In this document: positions 46,084-57,170 of the stretch, piece after piece
Layout: every line of letters begins with the position of its first letter
How positions within the stretch are numbered: the first letter of the stretch is position 1
NCBI GenBank assembly: GCA_947184155.2
Contig: CAMXCT020001817.1
Coordinates: 62,001 to 126,000 of the forward strand
Source: Cladocopium goreaui
Taxonomy: Eukaryota; Sar; Dinophyceae; Suessiales; Symbiodiniaceae
DNA: 64,000 nt
Direction: 5' to 3'
Position numbers and translations under genes: made by a program
Notes under the pieces: generated by a model
Told to the model about the DNA's origin: nothing
Databases searched by the model: none
What the model saw: only the letters and a program-made list of their open reading frames with translations

Positions 46084-46303
46084 ATAGATAGATAGACACA
46101 TAGAGAGAGAGAGAAAAAAATAGAGAGAGAGAGAGAGAAAAATAGAGAGAGAGAGAAAAAAATAGAGAGAGAGAGAGAGGGAAAAATAGAGAGAGAGAGA
46201 AAGAGAGAGAGAGAGGGAGAAAAATAGAGAGAGAAAAGGAAAGAGAAATAGAGAGAGAGAGAGGGGAAGAGAGAGAGAGAGAGAGACACAGAGAGAGATA
46301 TAT
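46084..46303. repeat. Polypurine (GAGA/GAAA) tract
   Basis: About 220 bases almost free of pyrimidines on the plus strand, mainly (GA)n with A-runs. Such mirror-like polypurine tracts can adopt triplex DNA. Confidence 0.9.
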
Positions 46304-48270
46304 AAATATAGATATCGATACCGCATAAATATAGATATAACAATAAATATGGATAGAGGTAGAAAAAACATGGAGATAGGGATAGAGATATAGAACAAAA
46401 TTTACAGAGATACAGATATATACATTTATACACAAATATGGATGTAGATATAGATATAGGTATATATAGATATATATATATAGACATAGATGTAGATGTA
46501 GATTTAGATATAGATTGGGGAATGCCTTGGCCTTCTTGTCTGTGGAGGCCAGAAGCTATTTCCTAAACAAACATTATTTACAGAAACTATTTCCTAAAAC
46601 AACCCTCAGCTGGGAAACAATTTTGATTTTTTTCTCAAAAAAAACAATTTACAGAAACTATCTCTTAAATCATCTCAATTTGCAGAAATCAGTTCTTAAA
46701 TAAACTCAATTTACAAAAATTATTTCTTAAATAAATCCAACTTTAAGAAATTTTTGAAAATATCCAACAAATTAATCATGAAAAAAAAATAAAGAAGTAA
46801 TGCAAGTAGGCGTTCTAGGGATTGGATTGAAACGGTTTGAAACGGTTTCGGACTATTACCTAGCAAGTCGCGGGAAACGGTTTGAAACGGTTTCTGTGAT
46901 ACCCTTACTCTGCCTTAAATCATCAAAAGCAACATACATACCAATAAAGGTAAACAAAAATTAAATTGACACTTACAGACGCATTATGATATATTGAAAC
47001 TCTTTGCAAATTGAAAACTAAGAAAAAACAGTGACTGATTCTGAGATGAAGAGTCAAAGAACATAGAACGAAACAGAATGAAGAATGCCTGCGCCAACAG
47101 CGGCAGCCCCTCTCCCTCGGTGAAAACATGGCTCACTTGTCTGGGGCAATCTCTGGACTTCAAGTGACTGACTGCTATCCGTGTCCAATGGTTGGGATTG
47201 GTAAAAGCAATCCTGGTTTTGTCAATTGTTTCTGGGTTTGGGGGCCCAGATTAAGAAATAGTTTTTAGGATTTAACAAGCAATTTCTGGGATTTAGGAAA
47301 TAGTTTCTAGGTTTTGGAAAATAGCTTCCAGGATAATAATTTCTGCCATTTAGGACATTGTTTCCTGGATTTATTTTAAAAAAAACAGTATTTAAGTAAA
47401 ATTTAAGAAACATTTTCTGGGATTTAGGAAAATGTTTCCTTTCATGTTTACATTTTAGGAGGGTTAAGCTGGCAGGCTCTCGACCAAACCGGACCCCCCA
47501 AGCTCCCCCGACAGACCTTGACAAATAGAGGCACACACCAGTCCGGACTTTTGGGGGAAACCCCCGACTTGGGTATCCACCGAGGCGTCTAAAATGCCAT
47601 GTGGCGAAGGCCTGCTAGCAACATCCCCCAACTCACCCGCAAAGGCTAACAGCCACATGGTTTTGTTTGTGGAACAAGTTTTTCTGGGATCCCACAACTT
47701 GTGGGTATCGCGTGTGGAAATTCGCGGCGTTGTATGGTGCATTTGGCAAAATCTGCATTGGGACAGGGTATGTGTTTATGCTGCTGTTTGATACACCCTG
47801 TCTTGGATTGAAACAGTAAAACAACTGGTATGGCGCGATAGTACTCCCAATTGGATTCTAAATAGTTTCAAGTTTCAAGCGTCAACAGCTTCAGTGTGGT
47901 GAGCCATAGGCGAAGGAGGCTCTAATACTATTAAACTTGCATGTGCGGTAAAGACATTAGTTTTTTCTCACCAGAAACTACCATTGGCAAATGCGTGTTC
48001 CAAGATTGACCAGGTTTGCCCTGACAACATAATCAATAACAACGTTTATTTGCAAATTATTACCATTTATTACCCCTTTGATTCAAGTAGTTGTTTCTGG
48101 AAATCAACATGACTAAGCAGATTGTTTCTACATGTTCTACTTTAATTGAGAAAAGGTTTCTACATATCTTACTTATTTAGCATATGGTTTCCAGTATTTA
48201 GTCAAATGTTTCTGGTATTTGACACATGGTTTCCAGAATTTGGCAAATAGTTTCTAATATTTAGAAAATT
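46304..48270. repeat. GATA-type decay, then degenerate TTTAGGAAATAGTTTC repeat field
   Basis: After ATAGATATAG repeats to 46515, many diverged copies of a ~21-26 base unit resembling GGGATTTAGGAAATAGTTTC cover much of 46560-46760, 47220-47460 and 48060-48270. The same family resumes at 54970-55100, so the retroposed unit between them was inserted into this repeat field. Confidence 0.65.
47464..47742 (-). CDS. Possible coding relic, unrecognised
   Basis: A GC-richer island within an AT-rich repeat field, open on the minus strand for 92 codons (it includes GILDASVDTQVGGFPQK). No ATG context or splice signals are convincing. It may be a fragment of a retroposed gene. Confidence 0.25.
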   Translation of the reverse strand: MHHTTPRISTRDTHKLWDPRKTCSTNKTMWLLAFAGELGDVASRPSPHGILDASVDTQVGGFPQKSGLVCASICQGLSGELGGSGLVESLPA

Positions 48271-48324
48271 GTTTTTTTTCACGCACCTTTTTGCTGCGTC
48301 TCACAAGATTTGACCTTTTTGGTC

Positions 48325-51300
48325 TCAGCTGGTCGGCCGCGAAGTGTGCAAGGCAGCAAAATCCAAAGCAGAAGTCCACCGGCGCAATCGCTCGGCGGAG
48401 TCCAAAAGTCGTGCGCCCTCACCTCCCTGGAAGTCGACTGGGATTGGTGGGAGCGGCTTCAAGTTGGGTGAGCTGGTGTCAAGGGGGGGGCAGAACCCCT
48501 CACCGTTGGCCAGCTCGTCTGCCGGCAAAGATAGCAGGGAAGCTGCGAAGGCATGCATGCCGGCGTGGGCGAAAATGGCTGACCAACGGATGATAAGGTT
48601 TTGCAGCCGATAGGGGGTCTTTGGAATTGGATTCTAGCGTCCTTGGTGATTTAGTTCTACCTCTGATTGTCTGATATATATTTTCCATTATTTATTTCTT
48701 TATCTATCTTATCTATCAAGGTAGGTGGCCTTGGTATATACTAGTGAAAATGATCCCAAAGGAAAGATCGTCTTGGGCTAGTGTCCCTTGGATGTTTCAA
48801 TATATTGTTAATTCTTATCCGCCATTCGGTAATCATGCCAAGATGGGAATTGATAATTAGTGTCTCCATCCATTTACCCTTCTATTCGTGGAAGTGCCAG
48901 TCAGAACAAACGATCACCATTCGATCGTAGTTCAAATATGTGTTTTTTTTTGGGGGGGGTTGGGTACTTTGATAAAATATTAAATATATTTTCTATACAT
49001 ATATATATATCAATATATGCAGCCGATAGGGGGTCTTTGGAATTTGATTCTAGGGTCCTTGGTGATTTAGTTCTACCTCTGATTGTCCAAAATATGTTTT
49101 CCATTATTTATTTCTTTATCTAGCTTATCTATCAAGGTAGGTGGCCTTGGTATATACTAGTGAAAATGATCCCAAAGGAAAGATCGTCTTGGGCTAGTGT
49201 CCCTTGGATGTCTCAAGATATTGTTAATTCTTATCCGCCATTCGGTAATCATGCCAAGATGGGAATTGATAATTAGTGTCTCCATCCATTTACCCTTCTA
49301 TTCGTGGAAGTGCCAGTCAGAACAAACGATCACCATTCGATCGTAGTTCAAATAGTTTTTTTTTTGGGGGTTGGGTACTTTGATAAAATAAAAAACATAT
49401 TATATATATATATATGTGTATCAATATATGCAGCCGATGGGGGGTCTTTGGGATTTGATTCTAGGGTCCTTGGTGATTTAGTTCTACCTCTGATTGTGTG
49501 ATATATGTTTTCCATTATTTATTTCTTTATCTATCTTAATCAAGGTAGGTGGCCTTGGTATATACTAGTGAAAATGATCCCAAAGGAAAGATCGTCTTGG
49601 GTTAGTGTCCCTTGGATGTTTCAATATTATTAATTCTTATCCTTCTTTCGGTAGTCATGCCAAGATGGGGGTTGATAATTCGTCTCTCCATCCATTTACC
49701 CTTCTATTTATGGAAGTGCCAGTCAGGACAATCGATCACCATTCGATCGTAGTTCAGATTGGTTTCTTTTTTGGGGTTGGTACTTCGATAAAATATAAAA
49801 TAAAATGTTGTTATGCGACGGATGTGCGGATGCGACGGATACGGGGTCCCCCAAGCCAAAAGATCGGCAAAAAAAAAAAGCCTAAATCTCAAAATCAAGG
49901 ACCCCGAATCCTCTGCGGCAAAAATCATGGTAGAATATAATAGTAGGGCTGTTTCCCAAGTCCACATGCCAATTTCTGCCCCCTGAGATCGGCAAAAAAA
50001 AAAAAAACTAAATCCCAGGGTACAACCTCTGTATTGCCCAAGTCTAGGTGCAGATTTTTGCGACCTTACTTAGGCAATACCCCACCAAGCACCTAGGATA
50101 TCGTCATTTTTTTTTCCCTAACTCAGGGTGCTGATTTCTGCGCCCTGACTTCGGCAAATTAGCTATTGGACATTGCATTTAAAGGATATACGATGTAGAC
50201 GTAGAAATAATGGGGGAAATTTAGTACTTGAAAAAAATAATGATAATCAGGGATAACATTGGTGGCTTTATACCAAAGGTATATGGGGGCACCGCCCTAG
50301 AAAAAACAAGAGCGTGGTTGATACCTTTTCCATTTTGATCCAGCAATTGGTTGGTACCCTTCAGAAATGGTAGTGGACCCCAGCTAATCCAAGGAATAAA
50401 ATAAAATAACCGTAACCGATACTTGGATGATATCAATTTAGCCAACCAAGTGGTTGCCTAAGAGTGAACATAATAATGCACATAGAATTTTCTATGAGCA
50501 TGGTAAAAACCAAATAGTTACATTAAATAACCAATGGTAAGATGATACCCATTTAATCAACCAATTGGTTACCTCATAGGGAAAATAATAAAGTACCTAT
50601 AATACAATTCAATTCCATTATCATATATAAAATAGTTGGAAAGACCCAAGAATCCATTTCCAGAGAACCCAGATCAATTGCACAACATAGATATAGTATA
50701 TTCTATATTTTATCGAAGTACCCAACCCCCAAAAAAAAAACTATTTGAACTACGATCGAATGGTGATCGTTTGTTCTGACTGGCACTTCCACAAATAGAA
50801 GGGTAAATGGATGGAGAGACTAATTTTCAACCTCCATCTTGGCATGACTACCGAAAGAAGGATAAGAATTAAAAATATTGAAACATCCAAGGGACACTAG
50901 CCCAAGACGATCTTTCCTTTGGGATCATTTTCACTAGTATATACCAAGGCCACCTACCTTGATAGATAAGCTAGATAAAGAAATAAATAATGGAAAACAT
51001 ATTTTGGACAATCAGAGGTAGAACTAAATCACCAAGGACCCTAGAATCAAATTCCAAAGACCCCCTATCGGCTGCATATATTGATATATATATGTATAGA
51101 AAATATATTTAATATTTTATCAAAGTACCCAACCCCCCAAAAAAAAAACACATATTTGAACTACGATCGAATGGTGATCGTTTGTTCTGACTGGCACTTC
51201 CACGAATAGAAGGGTAAATGGATGGAGACACTAATTATCAATTCCCATCTTGGCATGATTACCGAATGGCGGATAAAAATTAACAATATATTGAAACATC

Positions 51301-51740
51301 CAAGGGACACTAGCCCAAGACGATCTTTCCTTTGGGATCATTTTCACTAGTATATACCAAGGCCACCTACCTTGATAGATAAGATAGATAAAGAAATAAA
51401 TAATGGAAAATATATATCAGACAATCAGAGGTAGAACTAAATCACCAAGGACGCTAGAATCCAATTCCAAAGACCCCCTATCGGCTGCAAAACCTTTGAT
51501 GCGTGATGTGGTTGTCGTTTGTTGCGATGGGGCGGGGACTGCTCGTGCTTTGTGTTGTGCCAGGAAGCGAAGGAAATCTGCCGATTCCTGACTCCATCGT
51601 CCCCCCACCTCCATTCCCAGTACCACCAGTCGGCACCTGACGGACGCCAATTTTTTTTTCCACACACACTTTTTCTGCGCGAGGTCCAATGAGTCCCCCT
51701 TACTGTGCTCCGGGTGGCGTCTAAGGCCCTCACCCCAGTC
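48325..51740 (-). pseudogene. C-terminal coding island split by the fold-back element
   Basis: Coding runs from about 51740 to 51501 (KKLASVRCRLVVLGMEVGGR and RWSQESADFLRFLAQHKARA). It is broken by the 2902-base fold-back element and resumes at 48590 to a TGA at 48327-48325. Dropping the element and one copy of its TGAT duplication joins the two parts in the same frame across an Arg-Ile-Ile-Arg-Trp stretch, with HAFAASLLSLPADELANGEG following. This shows the element landed in a once-continuous reading frame. Confidence 0.65.
48595..51496. mobile_element. Fold-back (long inverted repeat) element with TGAT target duplication
   Basis: Arms start AAGGTTTTGCAGCCGATAGG and end with the reverse complement. 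TGAT occurs immediately outside both ends (48591-48594 and 51497-51500). The left arm holds three ~412-base tandem units (about 48601-49018, 49019-49431, 49432-49800). The right arm holds two (about 51496-51074 and 51073-50700). The ~900-base centre has no open frame, so the element is non-autonomous. The family and the source of its transposase are unknown. Confidence 0.88.
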
Positions 51741-51768
51741 GCCTCTGATTCCTGGATGTGACACTCGG

Positions 51769-52563
51769 TCACTTTCCGTAAAAGTCGAGCACGACCAGGC
51801 CATCGTCTTCCCCTGCCACGGAGTATGGGAATCCCCTGTCTCTCGACCAAAGGTTGTTCCCCACAGATGTCATGTACCACACCAGTTGGTCTTCGATGCG
51901 TCGTCTCTTGCCCGGAGCACCCTGCAGGACCGTCCTGGACAGCACTTGGTTTGGGGTGTGCCCAAGCTGTTCGCACACCTGGTCCGGGGGACTGTCCCAG
52001 ATCGCACCACTTGCCACCAGCCCCACCCAGTCCTCCTGGGGGATGTCTGGCCAGTTCATGGTGCCAATCTTGAACGCCACGGCCCTCTTGATCTGTTGAA
52101 GCCGGTAGCTGGTCAGGTTCCGTCCCCTGCATGAGTAGAACGTCTGGGGCAGAGCTTCCATGTAACTCACGGGTCCTCTCTTCGGGTTGACGAGAAAGCC
52201 TGGCTGGCATGTCACGTCGTTGATGATGGCCTGCACCACGTTTTCCAGCGACAGGCCCCACGCCGCAAACGTGGCGACGGCCCCTTGGGTGCTCGCCGTC
52301 CATATCGCCGCCCTGAAGAGACCAGAGGAGGAAAGGCCTTCTGATAGTCCGCCCATGACGAAGGGGTCATCCACTCGTTCTCCGTCGATCACTCCACTTC
52401 CATTGATTGGTCCTTGATCCCCGCTGAGCTGGCCACAGGTCTCCATGAACAGCCCCAGGAGTTTCTGTGGGATCCACCCGTTCACTGAGTGGTCCCAGCA
52501 GACCCCGATTCGCCTGGTGGAGGCTTGGCCGTTCGGGACGGATCCCTCGTGGTTGTGGTACAC
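51769..52563 (-). pseudogene. Second coding island of the retroposed unit
   Basis: 264 open codons without an ATG at the 5' end, so a continuation rather than a start. Segments such as HSVNGWIPQKLLGLFMETCG and LQQIKRAVAFKIGTMNWPDI look like real protein. The frame ends at 51771, but protein-like coding continues in another frame to 51501, so a frameshift near 51720-51780 is needed. No family recognised. Confidence 0.5.
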
Positions 52564-52599
52564 CAGGCTTCAGACTCTCTAAATCCTTTAGGATGCCAT

Positions 52600-53819
52600 T
52601 TTTGGCAAATATTTTTTTACGTTTTTTATAACTTTTTTCTGATTTGCAGATATGATTTTTTTATGGTTGAGAAAATGACTTATGTTTTTTATGGTTTTGA
52701 ATACGTTTTTTTAATGATTTGTTTATGGGTTGGAAAAAGGGTGGTTATGATTTTTTTATGATTGTTTTATGTTTTTTGATTTTTTATGATTTTTTAAGAT
52801 GGGAAGATGATATTTTATATTTTGTTTTTACTGGTTTTTGCTGTGTTTTGATTTGTTTTGTTATATTTATCATAAATGGTTTTGGTATGGTTTTAATATG
52901 TTTTTTACATGGGAATTGGGTATTTTAACATCTGTTTCCTGGTATATTCAGCTAAAAACTCGAGAAATGTTCGATGTTTTTATGATTTTGCTAGAGTTTC
53001 TCTAGGAAAATCACGCAAAAATCGTTAAAAAAAATCGTAAATGCATCCAAGGTCCCTAGAATCTGGTTTTCAGCTAAAAACTCGAGAAATTTTCGATTTT
53101 TTAACGATTTTTTGCGATTTTCGTAGAATTTCCTCTTCCCTGAAGTTTTTTCCACCAGAAAATTTGATTTTTACAGAGAAACTCTAGCAAAATCACCCAA
53201 AAAAAAACGAAAATTTCTCGAATTTTTAGCCGAAAACCAGATTCTGGGGACCTTGGATGCATTTACGTTTTTTTTTACGATTTTCCTAACGAAACTCTAG
53301 CAAAATCATTAAAAAAAAAAATCTCGAATTTTTAGCTGAAAACCAGATGCTGGGGACCTTGGATGCATTTATGATTTTTGTAACGATTTTTTCACGATTT
53401 TTTAAACGATTTTGCTTCCAAAATCAAATTTTCTGCTGAAAAGGCTTTGGGGAAAAGGAAACTCTAGCAAAATCTTTTAAAAAAAATGGAAAATTTCTCG
53501 AGTTTTTAGCTGAAAACCAGATTCTGAGGACATTGGAGGCATTTCCGATTTTTTTATGTTTTTTTACCCCCTAAAACCTCTTTTATTTTTTTTATGATTT
53601 TAGTACAGCCCCTAAATCATCCTTTAAGCTCTAATATGGGAGTTTAGGGGTGCCCCAAAACCATATCCAAACCGACCCATAAAAAACCCATTAAAAAAAT
53701 AATTAAAAAAAACATATCCAAAACCATTAAAAAAAACATACCCAAACCATAAAAAAAAACATAACCACAATTTGAACCCATAAAAAAATCATACATGGAA
53801 ATCGTATTCAAATCATAAA
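52600..53819. repeat. AT-rich insertion with inverted ~160-base units
   Basis: T-rich on the left and A-rich on the right. A unit containing CAGATTCTGGGGACCTTGGA, TGCATTTACG and TTTCTCGA-TTTTTAGC occurs in one orientation at about 52950-53100 and in the other at about 53165-53275, 53325-53375 and 53490-53560. It separates two coding islands of the retroposed unit. No gene. Confidence 0.7.
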
Positions 53820-54833
53820 TCAATCAAAAAAATATATTTTGAAACCCCTCCATCCTAGAGACTTAGGAACTCTGAACACCAGGCCTTTGTATGAGACGAT
53901 GCCCCGCTTGCGAATCCTGGTGTGAGTGGGGAGGTCCTTTGTCACCAAGTGACCCCGCGCGTCGGTCATCATCACCACGGTCCCCGGGTTGCTGCAGAGG
54001 ACGGCCTCCATGACAACGTCCCTGTAACTCCGGCCGTGCCCGTATTTGTACCCGTCGGGGGCGAAAAGCCTACCCACCACGATCGCAGTCACCCTTACCC
54101 CGCGGAGGATGCCCTTGGACACCTCCCGGATGTCCACCGGCCCAATCACCGTGTGGCGGATGGAACCCGGTGTGGGGTCGTGAGAGATCGTGCCACCCCA
54201 AATCCACGTGGCCTCATGGCGGCCACTCGCGTCCCCGAGGCCCATCTTCGCCTTGCGCAAGATTTCCTTGCTGGGGAGCTCGCATGCTGTCATGATGAGA
54301 CCGCCCGGGCATGTCGTCAGAACCTCCCTTCGTGTCCGCACGCGCCTCCCCATCGGAGTCAACTGACAGACTCCAACGGGGCCCATCATTGCCTCCATGC
54401 GTGCCCAGGCGACCAGGAACAGCATCATCAGTTTGGGCAGATCCATGTGCGCCATGGTCTCCATGGCTCGATCCAGCGCCGTTCCCACCACCGTTGGCCC
54501 GTAGGCCCAGATGAGGGCCTTGACTACGACCCATGCGATCGCCAGAGTGAAGCCCCCCGCCGGTTGACCCCGGCCCCTCCGTGGAATGAGGTGAGAGTGT
54601 CTCCTCACCATTCCTACCGTCACCACTGTCATTGACTCTTCGGTGACCATTCTCCCCAGTGTCCTGTTCTCACCCCTACGGGCCGAAATCATGGACAGGG
54701 CACCCTTGAAGCAGTCTGTGACGCCCAGGCTGATGCCCTCATCGGGGCCGGAAGAACTCCCAGGTCCACAATTCTTGTCCTCGAAAACTTCCAAACTGCG
54801 GGGATTGAGTCCGAAGGTTCCTTCCATGGACAT
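53820..54833 (-). CDS. Retroposed open frame, 337 residues, unrecognised
   Basis: The first ATG after the spliced-leader relic opens a frame of 337 codons. It starts MSMEGTFGLNPRSLEVFEDK and includes a hydrophobic stretch (LAIAWVVVKALIWAYGPTVV) and later GRLFAPDGYKYGHGRSYRDV. GC content is much higher than in the flanks, which supports former coding. The last few codons run into AT-rich sequence, so the natural C-terminus has probably been lost to the 1.2 kb insertion that follows. I do not recognise a domain. The opposite strand also has an open frame of 237 codons here, His/Pro-rich and less protein-like. Confidence 0.5.
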   Translation of the reverse strand: MSMEGTFGLNPRSLEVFEDKNCGPGSSSGPDEGISLGVTDCFKGALSMISARRGENRTLGRMVTEESMTVVTVGMVRRHSHLIPRRGRGQPAGGFTLAIAWVVVKALIWAYGPTVVGTALDRAMETMAHMDLPKLMMLFLVAWARMEAMMGPVGVCQLTPMGRRVRTRREVLTTCPGGLIMTACELPSKEILRKAKMGLGDASGRHEATWIWGGTISHDPTPGSIRHTVIGPVDIREVSKGILRGVRVTAIVVGRLFAPDGYKYGHGRSYRDVVMEAVLCSNPGTVVMMTDARGHLVTKDLPTHTRIRKRGIVSYKGLVFRVPKSLGWRGFKIYFFD

Positions 54834-54880
54834 GCCTACTGCCGTCAACAGCGCACGGCTGGGCAGGGTCGTGAGACGAG

Positions 54881-54903
54881 CTTGAGCCAAAAATGGTTAC
54901 GCC
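54881..54903 (-). other. Relict dinoflagellate spliced leader
   Basis: On the minus strand this reads GGCGTAACCATTTTTGGCTC then AAG. The conserved 22-base leader is CCGTAGCCATTTTGGCTCAAG with one more 5' base. The relic differs by one extra T and two or three substitutions, with the 3' TGGCTCAAG intact. It ends 47 bases before an in-frame ATG. Confidence 0.8.
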
Positions 54904-55315
54904 AGTAGTTCCGGGTATGTGCGTTGCTTGTTTTGCTGAGCTGTGTGTAGCGTTGCTTGGCACATTGTTTTTTTTCCTCGGTGCATTTAGCAAATAATGT
55001 CTAGTACTTAGCAAATTGTTCCCCGTATTTAGCAAATGGTCTCTAGAATTTAGCAAATGGCTTCTTCCTGTGCAAGAAATAGTTTCTGGATTTTAACAAA
55101 ATGGCAAATAAAGAAACCAACGCAATCCACAAGATATAGATGCAAATATAGATATTGATATGGATAAAGGATACAGATACAGATATGGATATAAATATTG
55201 AAATAAACAGATATAAATATAAATACAGATATAGATATAGATATAGATGTAAATATGGAGATAAATATGCATATAGATTGGGTCTGGCCCATTGTCTGTA
55301 GCAGTTTTCACAAGT

Positions 55316-55690
55316 TAGAACACGATTTTTGCACAGAGGGGAGCACCAAAGAGCACGATCTAGAGCACGATTTTTGCACGGAGGGGAACACCAAAGAGCA
55401 CGTTCTAGAGCACGATTTTTGCACGGAGGGGAGCACCAAAGAGCACGATCTAGAGCACGATTTTTTTGCACGGAAGGGAACTCCAAAAAAACACGATCCA
55501 GACCACGACTTTCTGCACGAAGGAGAACGATTTTCACGGAACCCACACCAAAAAAACACGAGCTAGAGCACGATTTTTGCACGGAGGAGAACACCAAACA
55601 ACACGATCTAGAGCACCATTTTTTCACACAGGGAAACACCAAAACAGCACGATTTAGAGCACAATTTTTGCACGAAAGAAAATTGGAAAA
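55316..55690. repeat. ~48-base minisatellite
   Basis: About seven diverging copies of a unit built from AGCACGATTTTTGCACGGAG, GGGAGCACCAAAG and AGCACGATCTAG. Frames over it give Ala/Arg/His-rich or Cys/Ser-rich repeats that are not supported as genes. Confidence 0.9.
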
Positions 55691-55769
55691 ATGAATAGAT
55701 TTCGTGGTGCTCCTTTTGAAAAGAGGTTCATGGGAAATCCATGCTCCGACTGTTACAGAGGGTAGGCTG

Positions 55770-56010
55770 CACCCAAGATATAGATATAGATACAAAAAAT
55801 GATATAATTATAGCTAGAAATATAAATAAAAATAGATCAATACATAGATATATACATACATAGATGGATGGATATCGATGTAGACATAAATAAATATAGA
55901 TATAAACATAGAAATAGGTATAAATGCAGATATAGATATAGATACAAATACTGATATAGATATGGATATGGGTACGGATGTGGAAATTGAAATAGGTATA
56001 GATACGAAAA

Positions 56011-56041
<31 letters not shown>

Positions 56042-56305
56042 AATACTATATAGACACAGCTAAAGTTATAGATATGGACATAGACATGGATACAGATACA
56101 GATACAGATATAGATATAGATATAGATGTAGATATAGGTATAGATAAACACAAAGATAAATGTAAATATAGGTATAGATGTGAATATAAATATAAAAATA
56201 AATATAAATATAAATATATATATAAATATAAAAATGAATATAAATATAAATATATATAAATATATAAATATAAAAATAAAAAGAAATATAATTATAAATT
56301 GGAAT
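55770..56305. repeat. GATATA/AAATATAA microsatellite
   Basis: Long runs of (ATAGAT) and (TAAATA) hexanucleotides. A related (ATAGATATA) block lies at 55130-55280. Confidence 0.9.
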
Positions 56306-56518
56306 GATCATGGTAGCGTTAACACTCCTAGGGTTTCATGGTAATTTTTTGGTGGCAACTACTTGGTGAACCTTTGACTGCGCGGGGAACTCGGCCTGCT
56401 ATTTCTTGCCCGGGAACCTTTTGGTGCGTAAATTGACCTTGATACACGACGCGTGTTTTCTGGTGATTTTTCCGTGGCAACAACCCTTGGCACCTAGACA
56501 TTGAAATGATCATGGTAG

Positions 56519-56642
56519 CCGGAACGAAGCGGGAGCGGAGCGGGAACGAAGCGGATTCGATGATTTCAACGTTTTTTCACGGTTTTCCATTGTTTTTTTG
56601 CCTGCCGCTTCGCTCCCGCTTCGCTCCCGCTTCACTCCCGCT
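56519..56642. repeat. GC-rich inverted repeat (hairpin)
   Basis: The left arm 56519-56555 contains GAAGCGGGAGCGGAGCGGG. The right arm 56604-56642 contains its near reverse complement built from CGCTTCGCT and CCCGCTT. The ~48-base loop is T-rich. It stands out in AT-rich surroundings. Confidence 0.75.
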
Positions 56643-57170
56643 TTCTTTTTCTCGTGTTTTTTAAACGTTTTTTGCAGTTTTTCCAGTTGTTGTTTTTTTA
56701 TTTTTTGCATTTTTGAATATGTTTTTTGATTTTTTAGACGTTTTTATATTTTTTTCCTGGAATTGTCTCGTTTTTTTGGACAGGATAGCAAGTCTTATGA
56801 GTAGCCCCGTTAGGAGTAGCCCAGGGTTCTTTCATCAAATGATGAAATGCTAAATATTTTTTTGACATCAAATCGTATCATTATATAATCCGGCTTGATC
56901 AAATGCATCACAATGTTGAGGTAAAATCATATTGAAAACATCAAATGATCACGATGTTGGGGTAAAATCAAATTGAAAACATAAAATCGTATCACAATTT
57001 GATAATTCATTTCGATATGTATACTTCGATGGGATCAAGTCCAGCCATGCTCCGATCACCACTTTTGATGGTATTGTTTTTGAAGTCAAATCCAGCCATG
57101 CTCTGATCACCAGGTTTTGTCAGTTCTAACCTGGAATTTCCAAGAGCTATGTTAACGCTACTACGATGAT
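56643..57170. other. No gene; degenerate direct repeats
   Basis: T-rich to 56790, then duplicated segments such as CATCAAATGATCACGATGTT / GGTAAAATCA and two copies of CCAGCCATGCTC-GATCACCA (57040 and 57090). Confidence 0.5.

Larger units (their letters stand above)
48272..54903 (-). mobile_element. Retroposed, spliced-leader-tagged coding unit (later interrupted)
   Basis: Runs from a spliced-leader relic (54903-54881) to an eight-base A tail (48279-48272 on the minus strand). It contains two GC-rich coding islands (54880-53840 and 52600-51500) and a short terminal one (48590-48325). These are separated by a 1.2 kb AT-rich block and a 2.9 kb fold-back element. The leader, short 5' UTR, coding sequence and A tail match an mRNA copied back into the genome, as described for dinoflagellates. 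No target duplication was found around the whole unit. The encoded protein is not recognised, so it may be a retrogene or an old non-LTR element. Confidence 0.6.

Noticed and set aside
45837-46487. 216-codon Ser/Leu/Tyr frame on the minus strand
   Set aside because: Translation of GATA and GA repeats; parallel frames in the same place are equally open.
53922-54635. 237-codon plus-strand frame
   Set aside because: His/Pro-rich shadow opposite the minus-strand frame that follows the spliced-leader relic.
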